This document shows, piece after piece, positions 1 through 11,100 of a stretch of 64,000 nt of DNA. Where the stretch lies: positions 5,766,001 through 5,830,000 of the forward strand of contig OY755174.1 of assembly GCA_963576735.1 (NCBI GenBank). Reading direction: 5' to 3'. The stretch's first letter is position 1; each line of letters opens with the position of its first letter. The notes under the pieces were generated by a model that saw nothing but the letters and a program-made list of their open reading frames with translations, ran no database searches and was not told the origin of the DNA. Made by a program: the position numbers and the translations under genes. Origin of the DNA: Bedellia somnulentella (Eukaryota; Arthropoda; Insecta; Lepidoptera; Bedelliidae).

Positions 1-1834
1 CGATCTCTTCCAGACAACCCATGAATGGAATGATTTGGTGGATTAAAAACATGTTCGGTAGATGTACAATAAATTAAACTGATTTGCTTAAAAACTAAAA
101 TTATTCATCATGTATGTATGTTAAGTATAAAATAAAATTACTAGTTATTTCTTAAGAAACATAATTTTAATTGTAAGAATTATAATAATTAATCTTAATC
201 TCAAGTCAAATAGCAAAATATTAAATAAAACACAATTTAACTTATAATAAGTAAATCGAAACGTTAAAAATCAACATTAAATACTTCGTTAGTACAGATT
301 TGAAAATATCATTAAAAATCACTAAATATGTTTCTAGTGATATTTTTTCCGAAATATCACTATGTAACTCCTAAAAATCACTAAATCTAGTGACAAAATC
401 ACCAAACTGGCAACACTGGGTTCGACCGAGACCGGCAATAACACTGACTGATGGTGATGACTGATACTTGCTTGATATTGACAATCCGAAAAAATGATCA
501 GTCTACTTGAATCAAGCTTGAATCGAGGGTTTTGGACGTTTACTACAATGAATACGCGACGCGGCATAAACGAAATAACTGAGACGTTCTCATTAATTCG
601 CAATACTACGATACAAACTTACATTACAGATCCACAAACTTTTTTTGGCCGACGGCCACTACTGGTACTACTGTCGCCATTTTGAAGCTCTCACCTAAAT
701 AAAACTTATAGAGTGACCTACATACATAATAAATTATCATTTTCAATGATACTTTTTGTAGTGGAAACTTTTTTAAAAGACAATTATTTATATAATTTTT
801 CTTTGCTTATTAATAAACGTATTTCTTTCTTCTTTGTGAAAATTAATATTTATTTTGCTAAAATTATCTAAGTTGGCTAACACCGTCCACAAAGTTGTGC
901 GCACATGACTATAGCGGTGCGGGTTAGGGGAAGTGGGGAAATGCTCCCGAATAAGATTTCACTTCGTATACACTGATGCGTGGGTTCTAATCCTAATACG
1001 GGGATGTACCAATGTGTCATTCCTTAAGTCGTAATTGTATGAGATATATATAAAATACAAGGTTGTTAACAGCAATAGAAAAGTGCCCATAAATCCACTG
1101 ACCCAGCAAAATGAATGACCCAAACGATATCTGATGTTTAGAATTATTTTTTCTGTGTCCCTTTTTTAGGGGATTTATGTGTGAACATTAAATATGAAAG
1201 ACAGTACACGACATGGTAAGCCTCTGAATTACAGGAAAAATAAAATCATTTTATGTAGGTACCCACTTTTTTAACTCTGAGTGTCACAAATAACAAATCC
1301 TTGAATGTAAAATAATGAAACAGTTTACACAGAAGTACCAATTGGCAGTGTTATCGCTAAAAGCGATCTCTTCCAGACAACATTTGGAAGGCAAGATCAG
1401 TAAATTCAGGGTACACAGTCATTCGGGTAGACACACAAGGGCAAAAATAAGAAAATATAATTAACTTTTATTAAAACGAACTTATTTACTTACAATAATC
1501 GTTTATTAATATTATATAAATTGTTTTATTAAGTCATATCAAAATATAAATAAATTAGCCTGTATGATATAAAAATATTCCCCTTATAATACTTAATTTT
1601 TATTTACTGGCAATACTAATATCGATGACAGCGCCGCCCTTACCGGCCAAGAAAAGTTTGTGGATCTGTAATCTGTATTGTATTGTTGCATGTTGCATTG
1701 CAAAATTTAACATTCGATCTAATCTAATATGAACATTATGAACTCTAAAATCAAATGTTTATAGTAATATCTCTGAGGTTGTAGTATAAAAATATTTAGT
1801 TTATCTTTATTTTTCGAAGTAGAACCTAATTACC
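1..1834. other. AT-rich non-coding stretch
   Basis: No supported gene. The short open frames here lack family resemblance or splice context. A short motif (cgatctcttccagacaac) at position 1 recurs near 1363, probably two fragments of one dispersed repeat. If the last SMC6 exon at 5192-5329 is spliced rather than terminal, a further 3' exon could lie below 5190, but I could not find one. Confidence 0.5.
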
Positions 1835-2175
1835 GTGATAGCTTAGTGGGTAGAACACCGCCTATCATTCAGACAGGCGTGGGTTTAAATCCTGGGTTGA
1901 ACCTACACGAACTTGTCTATTCTAAAAAGTCATATGTATTAATTTTTCAAGGTTGTTACCGGTGAGGGAAAACATCGTGAGGAACCCACATGGCTAGGTT
2001 GCACTTAGTCATGCGCCAATGTATTCGTTCAAAACGTAGATAGGCTTGCAACCTATCACGTTCGTACGCTGTCGAAGCAGGATGTGGATACTTAATTCTT
2101 CTGCAAACCCCTTTGGGGATATGCGGCGTGAACGTTTGAGTAGTACCTCTGCCACCTTCAGGGTATACTGCGTGC
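1835..2175 (+). repeat. tRNA-derived SINE copy
   Basis: It starts with a polymerase III A-box-like stretch (agcttagtgggtagaaca) and a B-box-like gggtttaaatcc. The body (ggtgagggaaaacatcgtga) and the end (ggggatatgcggcgtgaacg) are shared with copies at 6372, 13742, 32960, 53972, 61285 and 61945. The copy is diverged and shows no sign of coding. Confidence 0.75.
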
Positions 2176-2796
2176 TCGTATTTTATTAATAATAAATATA
2201 TTATCACTCACAAGCAATTGCAATAACATAGAACCATCCTGTTATTCAATCGCTTACTAGTGGTTTTAGTCTATTTTTACGCGGTGACTTGTAAAAAAGT
2301 TAAAAATCATCGTTTTCCTCCTTTAATACACTACACCCCAAAATAATAACTAAATCTTTAGGGTCTCTCCGCACCGCGGATTCTGTCAAATATGGTGTCC
2401 CAATTATGTATCCGCGACGCGGAACTACTCTTGCAGAATAAAATTCTCGTTAAAGATTACATAACTTGAAGAGATGACGAAATGATGTAGTCTGTAGATT
2501 TCATTTGAAGTGTCCACGGCCAATCGATAACTATTTCCGCTCGTCAACCAGCAACCATTTAATGTAGGCCTCGTGGTAGCTATTAACTATAGAAGATAAG
2601 ATATCCATCTACTCACGATACCATGTCTATTCCCCCAATACAAACGACACAACCACGACACAACAAGCCGACGACGATTTGACGATCCATTTATTCCCAA
2701 CCGAAAATTTGTGGGAAGCATAAGGGCGGTGCCAATGTTCCGTTTGGATAGGTTTGGATGATGGGAAATAGTAGGTTCAAGTGTATGTCCTTTTTA

Positions 2797-4146
2797 ACAC
2801 GCTTTTATTAGGTCGACCTGTATGTATGTATTACTACGTAACTATGTAATACTGTATGTATACTATGTAACTATGTAATCAAATCTAAGAAAACTAATTT
2901 AACCATCTTCTAAAGGTCATAGCGTTATGAAAATTGGCAGTTGTATGTGATTTCGATGACAATACAATAATATGGTACTGTCGAGCTGATCTGATGATGG
3001 AGCCGGAAGATATGAACTGGAACTTCATGATGGATGGAGGTTTCAAGGTCTGATGATGAAGCCGGAAGATAGGCACTAGCATTCCATGATGAAATATCGT
3101 ATCATAGCCGTGTTTGGACTTGTTAGAAAGGTCTTGTAATGAACCTTGACCACGATTAGGTTTCAAGGTCTGAATACAATAATATGGTACTGTCGAGCTC
3201 ATCTGATGATGGAGCCGGGAGATATTAACTGGAACTTAATGATGGATGATCGTATTATAGCCGTATTTGGACTTGTTAGAAAGGTCTTGTAATGAACTTT
3301 GACCACGAAATGAACTTTGACCACAATTTGGTTTCAAGGTCTGAATACAATAATATGGTACTATCGAACTGATCTTATGATGGAGCCGGAAGATTTGAAC
3401 TGGAACTTCATTATGAATATTAGCATACGATGTATCGTTACCAACCCATAACGTCCCACTGCTGGGCACGGGTCTCTTCCGCGAGGAAGGTATTAGCCAT
3501 ACTTCATTTCGGTTTTATCACGGGCATCGTCTGGCCACACTTTAGACGCGACCAAATGTATGAAACCGACATCCCGTCCATCAAAGTTAATTTGGGTAAC
3601 GACGACGGCAAGCACCTAATTCAGCCTATAGGCATCCAATTCCCGGCCAAGTACAGCTACGGTTTACGATTTTAAGTTGGGCATCTACCGTGCACAAGAT
3701 GCAAAGCTGTACGGTAGACCACGCCGTGGTGTACTTAGGGTCCCGTACTTTTGCAGATGGACAGGCATATGGAGAGAGGATTGTAAAAGCGTGGGGCGCT
3801 GGAAAAGGAAAGATTTTTGTTTACCTTGCTAAGAAATCAAGTTAAGCGATGTTTCGGGAAGCAGGTTACAGAGATCGGCACTCTAACTAGAGTTGCAGCA
3901 CCACTAGTTGGAGGCTCTATATTAAACAATCTGTTCAAAGTACAAGTCAACAGTGGCAAAATGTAGAGTTCTTGTTCGTGTATTTGTTTAAAAGAAAGTT
4001 TTTCCTGCTCCAGCGCCCCATGCTTTTACAATCAAATATTATAATTAAAAACACATAGTTTACACTTCAGCCCAGAAATAGAGACAACTTGAACGACCCG
4101 TAATTTATTTTTGACTTTTAAGTGCACTTATAAAAGCGTGTTTTTT
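2797..4146 (+). mobile_element. Helitron/Helentron-like composite repeat, copy 1
   Basis: The element runs from aacacgcttttattaggtcg to the inverted end ataaaagcgtgtt. The centre (about 2890-3430) holds diverged tandem units containing gatgatggagccggaagat. Then come a Pif1-like helicase remnant (3507-3765) and a 3' block with cagcgcccca. A second copy with the same ends and centre lies at 31257-32870 in the same orientation. Rolling-circle elements of the Helentron type often combine subterminal inverted repeats, tandem repeats and a Pif1 helicase; assigning this element to that group is an inference from the helicase remnant. Confidence 0.6.
3507..3765 (+). pseudogene. Pif1-like helicase C-terminal remnant of a Helitron
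   Basis: The frame reads IVWPHFRRDQMYETDIPS, then IGIQFPAKYSYG, and breaks. After a frame change, 3680-3760 reads ASTVHKMQSCTVDHAVVYLG followed by SRTFADGQAY. This TVHKMQ...VYLG...GQAY block is the conserved end of the Pif1/RecD-type helicase carried by Helitron Rep-Hel proteins, which unwinds DNA during rolling-circle transposition. Only about 80 residues survive, with a deletion before the TVHK motif, a frameshift and no Rep domain, so it cannot be functional. It sits inside the composite repeat and is missing from the sister copy at 31257-32870. A host PIF1 fragment is less likely given its position between the repeat blocks. Confidence 0.7.
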
Positions 4147-5191
4147 AAACTATTTTTTTTTTGTTATATCTCCGCTGATTACACAGCCTCATCATTTGCA
4201 AAGTTAATTTCATAGTCATAAGAATATTATCGAAACAATTTACATACATTCAAACTACATTTGCGTCCAATCAATGAAACTCAGATAGTCATAAAATAGT
4301 AGTTTAATTAAAAATTACAATGATAACAATAAACATTAACAATTACTAATCGTAATATCACTGGAGAAGACAATCAAATAAAATGATTAAAATATCATGT
4401 CAATAATACATATTCAGCTCATCTTTTTGGATCTGCCATTCTGAAACAACAAAATAATTTCTACCATCTATTCATGAAATTATATGAATTGTTGGGGACT
4501 AATCAGCTTTTTTTTGTTGTGTACTATCAGCTTAGAATACTAGGTACGATCAAAGGTATGGGGCTATTACGCGGTTCTTGTGCGATGCGGCTGGAGACCC
4601 ATCACCAACGAAACTTTATTTTTATTCCCAATCAGCGTCCAAAAGTGGGTGAAGAATTTCAAATTCTGAAGCCCTTATCATCTCTTTTTGGGTTTTATAG
4701 CAGCAAGTATATGTATGTATGTTTTGAAAAAAATATGCTTTATAGCACATATTTTTTAATATGACGATTATTTCAAAGGCTACATGATTGATTTAAAGTC
4801 TGTTTAGGCATATGAAATTGTATTTATTTTATTATTATTTTATTTTATTTTCTTTGGAACATTAACAGACCAATACAAACAATATAATACTATTTATGAA
4901 TACACAATGCCATTTTCAAATCTTCACCTATAGAAAAATTACATAATACTTACAGAACTAAAAGATTTAGGTTAAAATTAAATAATTATAATGTTATGGT
5001 TATTGTAGAAATTATTGGCCAAAATGTAAATTAGTTAATAATTTTCTTACTCTTGTAGTGCTTGTATCGAAAATATCGAAATTTACTATTGATTCATTAA
5101 ATTTAGTACATACAAGTAATAGAAATGAGTTACGATCAGGTGGGAAACCGCAAATTATAGTTAGTATAATGATCAAAGATGTTATTCATCC
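4146..5191. other. AT-rich DNA 3' of SMC6
   Basis: Non-coding stretch downstream of the SMC6 stop codon. It contains a SINE-like fragment at 4545-4715 and otherwise AT-rich DNA with no recognised gene. Part of it is presumably SMC6 3' UTR. Confidence 0.5.
4545..4715 (+). repeat. SINE-like family-1 fragment
   Basis: It shares ggctggagacccatcaccaa and ctgaagcccttatcatctc, and a tail of tatgtatgtatg, with the better copies at 55205-55450 and 57927-58170. Confidence 0.6.
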
Positions 5192-8100
5192 TCACCGATG
5201 TATCTTAACATGTTGCGAGGCGGTGACCGAGTCCGCGTCCTGCGGCGTGAGGAACACGAACTGGCGCGCGCGGTTGTTGAGTGCGTGCGATATCAGCAGC
5301 TCCATCACTATCTTGCGGTTCACGTTGTCCTGGGATTTATATGTGTATTATTAGGAGAAGCAAGATTGGGACACTTTTAAATGAAAATTGGGATGTTGGA
5401 GGAGTATGAAATTTCTTACAATTTTTAGTTTATACAGAGAAGAAGGGCATGATATTAAATTAAATCAATTAAAAAACCACACATAATAATTAATTGAGAC
5501 CCGCATGCGCATATACTCTTCTTGGGTTTTTGTGAAATTGAAAATATATTATCATTCATAAATAAAAGATGTTATTAAAGGAAAGAAAAATTTCGACACT
5601 GGCGGGGTTCGAACCCGCGACCTTCGGGTATACGCCCCCGTCGCTTCGAACGTCGGTTCGAACCCCGCCAGTGTCGAAATTTTTCTTTCCTTTAATAACA
5701 TCTTTTATTTATGAGTAATAATCCCCACATGAGGAATTCATGTCAAAAAAACATTAAATTATATTATCATTGTTTGTCTTTAATATTATTTATATACAGC
5801 AAGGGAGTTGTAGTCTAATACTATATCACAAGACGATCTCTAGTACAGTGACACTGAGTACAACAGTGAAGTGACGGGAAGTAACATGTCTCACCATAAA
5901 CACGTCGAACTCATCCATGAAATAGAAGGGCAGTTCGATGCACTCCCACAGCGCCATGATGAAGTATCAACATGTAATGTCTCACCATAAACTCGTCGAA
6001 CTCGTCCATGAAATAGAAGGGCAGTTCGACGCACTCCCACAGCGCCATGATGAAATATCTAACATGTAATGTCTCACCATAAACACGTCGAACTCGTCCA
6101 TGAAATAGAAGGGCAGTTCGACGCACTCCCACAGCGCCATGATGAAGGCCACGGTGGAGTAGGAGCGTTCTCCTCCGGAAAGTGAGCTGGTAGAAGAAGC
6201 AGCTCTCTTTCCCGCGCCTTCCCGACCGCTGCAGGCGATTTCTAATGTGCCTGCTGCGTTGTCGATGTCCATACGACCCTATATGTAATAAAGTACTTTG
6301 GTTGATTGGTAACAGGCCGAGACGACTTGATTAAAAAAGTTTAGGAAGGAAAGCGTGTTTCAAATATACCACGTGATGGCTCAGTGGGTAGAACACCGGC
6401 CTATCGTGCAGACGATTAGTGTTGTAATCCCGGGTCGGGCCTACACCAATTTGTCTTTTCTAAAGTTGTGGTTAATTTATCATGGTTGTTAACGGTGAGG
6501 GAAAACATCGTGAGGAAACCTACATGGCTAAGTTGTACTTAGTCATGTGATAGTGTATTCGTACGAAATGGCGATAGGCCTGCCCCTTATCACGTGAGTA
6601 CACTGTCCAAACAAAACGTGGGTACTCTGAACACCGTGTGACAATGTCACGTGATGTTTCGAAGTATTAGTACCTCTGCCAACCCCTTCGGGGATATTCA
6701 GCGTGAACGTTTGAGTTTGTGTTTCAAATGTTGAGCGCCAAACTTAAATTTAATCGAAAGGATAAAAGCATTTAATGTATTACATTTTTATCACAACAGA
6801 AATAAATGAAAGTCATACTTGAAATTTTGTTGTTTTGTTTCTTGATTCGTTGATCGAGACGATAACGATAATTTTGACCAGTGTCGTTCGTTGGTTTCAT
6901 CAAATAGTAAGTGCCCTAAATATGATAAATTAATATTTCTGATTTACACAAATATCTTACAGTAAAGTTAAAGTTCATATGATTAGCACAGAAAAATAAA
7001 TAACTCATAACAAAATAAAATTTACATACATATATGCACTCACGGCTGTGAATCCCTAGAAAAAAAATTCTCATCTATTATTCCTGATGATAACGAAAGA
7101 AGACTTACCGAGTAACCTCTTAATTTGAGAATAGACTGAAAGTAATACTGGACTCTCTTCGCTACGTAGATCTGGACTTTGTGGCAAAACTTCAAATGTT
7201 GGTCAGACGTTTTCTTAATCTAGAAAAGAAAATCATTTTAAGTCTACAGTACTACAGAAGTCAGTGCTTTGTACCAATTTTAAAAAAAAGTGATATAATG
7301 AAGTAATGCCTAGACAAGATTCTTATGGACTTTTGAAAAATCTTTAAGGGAAGACAAGTTTCATCAAGATGTCATCCTATTCCTATTTAAAATATATTGT
7401 GTTGAAAAAAGACATCGCTTTTACGAGATACAGATGATTGAAACGAAATGATTAAAATATATAGGGATGAATTTGAATTACAATGCATGTTGAGAAATGT
7501 TGCTATGGTAATAACAAGCTTGTCAAAAGCTCTTCTTTTCTACATTCTGTACAAAATTATTTCATGTAAAATAAAAATTAATTAAAATTATATTCTTTTT
7601 GTTATTTATTTAACAATTTTTTTTTAAATTGAACTGCCCAAAGGGAAATTATATAAATATAATATAATATCCTCTTTATATAAATCTGCCAATTCTACTA
7701 AACATCTGGTGGCTAAAAAGCTTGAACATGTGACACCATAAGTAACAGTGTTGAGTTGTAGGCAGAAAACTTTAATGATAAACTCTCCTGCCTACAACTC
7801 AACACTGTTACTTATGGTGTCACATGTTCAAGCTTTTTAGCCACCAGATGTTAAGTAGAATTGGCAGATTTATATAAAGAGGATATTATATCATATTTAT
7901 ATAATTTCCCTTTGGGCAGTTCAATTTTAAAAAACAATTGTTATATTGATGATCAACACTTTTGTTAAATAAATAACAAAAAGAATATAATTTTAATTAA
8001 TTTTTATTTTACATGAAATAATTTTGTACAGAATGTAGAAAAAAAAATTAATTAAAATTATATTCTTTTTGTTATTTATTTAACAAAAGTGGTGCCGAAA

Positions 8101-11100
8101 CCGTTTCGTGGTGTGTAATGACTGATACAAGCAAAAAGCCGACAGGCGAAATGAACGAAAAGCTGAAAATTTTAAAAATTAAAATTAGTCTATTCAAGGG
8201 TCAAATTACAAGGGCGCAGACCTTTGCTAATAAACAAAGCAGCAATGAATCATTGGACGTCGAAGGTCTTAAATTAAGGTACAAAGACCTGCAGGATGGT
8301 TTGCAGCTATTCAAGCATAATTGCACCGAATTGATGATTCTCACGGACACTGAGGTTAACGAAGGAGTTTTAGAAGAATACTGTTATGATACGATGTCTG
8401 CAATACAAACAATGATAAAAGATGAACCAACTGTAAACAAGAGGAATTCTGTGACGTCTCGGTTGCCGCAAATTGAGATATCGACATTTGACGGAAAGGA
8501 TATCACGAAATTTTTATCATTTATTAATATGTTTGATAATGTGGTAGACAGTGACAGTTCTTTAACACCTCTACAGAAATTTGTTTATTTACGTAAATAT
8601 GTTTCAGGGGAAGCCTTACAGTTGATCGAGAATTTGCCATTATGTGATAGTTCATACATACAGGCCGTAGGTTTGCTCAAGTCAAGGTATGATAACAAAT
8701 GTTTAATAATTACACATCATGTAAATTCTATATTAGATTACCAGCCAATTTCAAGGGGAACAGCCTCCGAGCTTCGAAATTTAGTCTCTGTTGCTAGGCA
8801 ACATTTAGAAGCTTTGAAAGGTCTCGGTCAAAAAGTTGAGTATTGGGATATGATAATTATACCTATTTTGTTACGCAAGGTTGATAGTTCTTGCTGTAGG
8901 TCATATCACTCTGAACGAGATCCATCGAAGCTTCCTACAACAGAGGAATTATTGAATTTTGTACAGAGAAGAGCAATGAGTTTTGAAGAATCGCACTGTA
9001 ATATTCATAAGTCAGTAACAAAAGGTTCTTACTCTAATGCTATCAATATAGCCAATTTATCTACCAGTAACGCAAAGGCTGTCAAAAAGTGCATTTTCTG
9101 CAAATTTAAAAATCATAAATTATTTCAGTGCAACGAGGTTTTGGCATTAAATGTTCAAGGTCGAATAAATTTTGTCACTAAAGAAAAATTAGTTTGTTTA
9201 AATTTTCACAGCAAAAAATGCAGTTTTTATTTCAAATGTAACTTTTGTAAGAGTAGAGAACATAACACATTGTTACATTTAGAGAGCGAAGTGTGTAATT
9301 TTGCAAACAATCACATTGACAGCCGCACTATGATTTTACTACCTACTATCAAAGTATTATTCAAGGGTAGTAACGGTGCAAAAATTATTGCGCGAGGTTT
9401 AGTCGATACTGGTAGCCAAGTCTGTTTTATAAAACACCACTTAGTGGAAAAATTGGGTGCGGTCATGTTTGACTATAATATAAATATTACGGCATTAGGT
9501 CAATACGAGAAACCCGTCACTAAAGCCGTCAATTTGTGCATGTTCTCGAGGCACAACAATTACAGTTGCAATGCACTGTTTTCTGTGGTTGACAATATAA
9601 CAACTTATCTTCCACAGACATCATTTGAGCTTCGGAACTTGTCGATTCCAGATTCCATCGAAGTAGCTGATGATGAGTTTAATACCTCTGGTGAAATAAG
9701 TTTTCTGGTATCAGCAGATATATTCTGCCAAATAATGTTACCAGACAAAATAACTTTAAACGGAGGAGACTTATATTTGTTAGCTACAAAATATGGTTAT
9801 ATGCTATCTGGCAAAATTATTCATTCAAACAATATTTGTTTAAATAATCTAAATAATCCAAAAAAGGTTGTTTTGCATACAACTGAAAATTCTAGCTCAC
9901 ATGTAAACGAAATTCCGCAGAAATTTTGGGAGGAGCAGCATATGCTTGATATTCCTGAAAACAAAATAGGTAACGAAAACATCTGTGAAAAAATGTTCAA
10001 ACAATCTGTCAAATTGATAGATAACAGGTTTCACGTAAATCTGCCTCTTAAACTTCCTTTGAAAGAGCTAAAATTCGGAGATTCATTTAGTAATGCAAAT
10101 AAACGACTTAATATGTTGTGTAAAAGATTTTCTAAAAATAAAAATTTACAACAAGAATATACAAAGTTCATTAATGAATTCGTACATCTAGGTCACGCAT
10201 CTCCCATTGATTTGTTAGAATTAAATAGACCTCTTGATCAATGTTACTTTTTGCCACACCACGCCGTCCTTAGAGAAGATAAGATTACTACAAAGTTAAG
10301 GGTAGTTTTTGATGCCAGCGCTAAGACTGATTTAGGGCTATGCTTAAACGACGTTTTATATAGTGGTCCAGTAGTGCAGAAGGAGTTATTCGATATTCTT
10401 ATACTTTTTCGTACATATAATGTTATTTGCATGAGTGACTGTAGACAAATGTATAGGCAGGTTTTAATAGAGGAATCTATGCGTCCTTTGCAATTAATAC
10501 TGTGGAAAGAAAATTATGATGATGATCAATTATTTGGTGCTGCAACTCCTGAATTAGCTAAACAAGCATGTCGTGAATTAGTTGGAATAATGGCAAATGG
10601 CAGTTTTGAGCTACACAAATGGTGTAGCAACAATCCGTTGATTTTAGATGAGATACCGAATGATAAAAGATATTTTAAAAATGTAGATATAGACAATAAA
10701 AATTTGTCTGTCAAGGCTTTAGGGTTGTCACTTGATTTAAATTCAGATAGTTTTGTTATTCATCAACTTTGCGGCAAATTACCTAACGTATGGACTAAGC
10801 GTAGTGTACTTAGCTTTATAGGAGCGTTTTTTGATCCCTTGGGATTGGCCGGTCCTATTGTTACAAGAGCTAAAGAGTTTTTACAAAGGGTTTGGAAAGA
10901 AAATTTTGACTGGGATGACCCACTACCAAGTAAAGTTTTATTGTCGTGGAACAAGTTTTTTCATGATTTAATGAATATGCAACCCATATTGGTTGAACGT
11001 TATTTAATGATAAGTTCCCCCAAACAAATTGATCTGGTTGGATATTGTGATGCATCTAGTATTGCTTATAGAGCTTGTATATACATTAGAGCTGTGTGTG

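Noticed and set aside
5593..5680. Possible tRNA gene
   Set aside because: Only a T-arm and a 3' half are present within a palindrome; no acceptor 5' half, D-arm or normal anticodon loop.
5884..6068. Exon copies as a haplotype or assembly artefact
   Set aside because: Copies differ from one another in bases and spacing, and other loci show older, decayed copies, so a pure artefact is unlikely, though long reads would settle it.
9821..11055. Minus-strand frames inside the BEL element
   Set aside because: Shadows of the plus-strand polyprotein.
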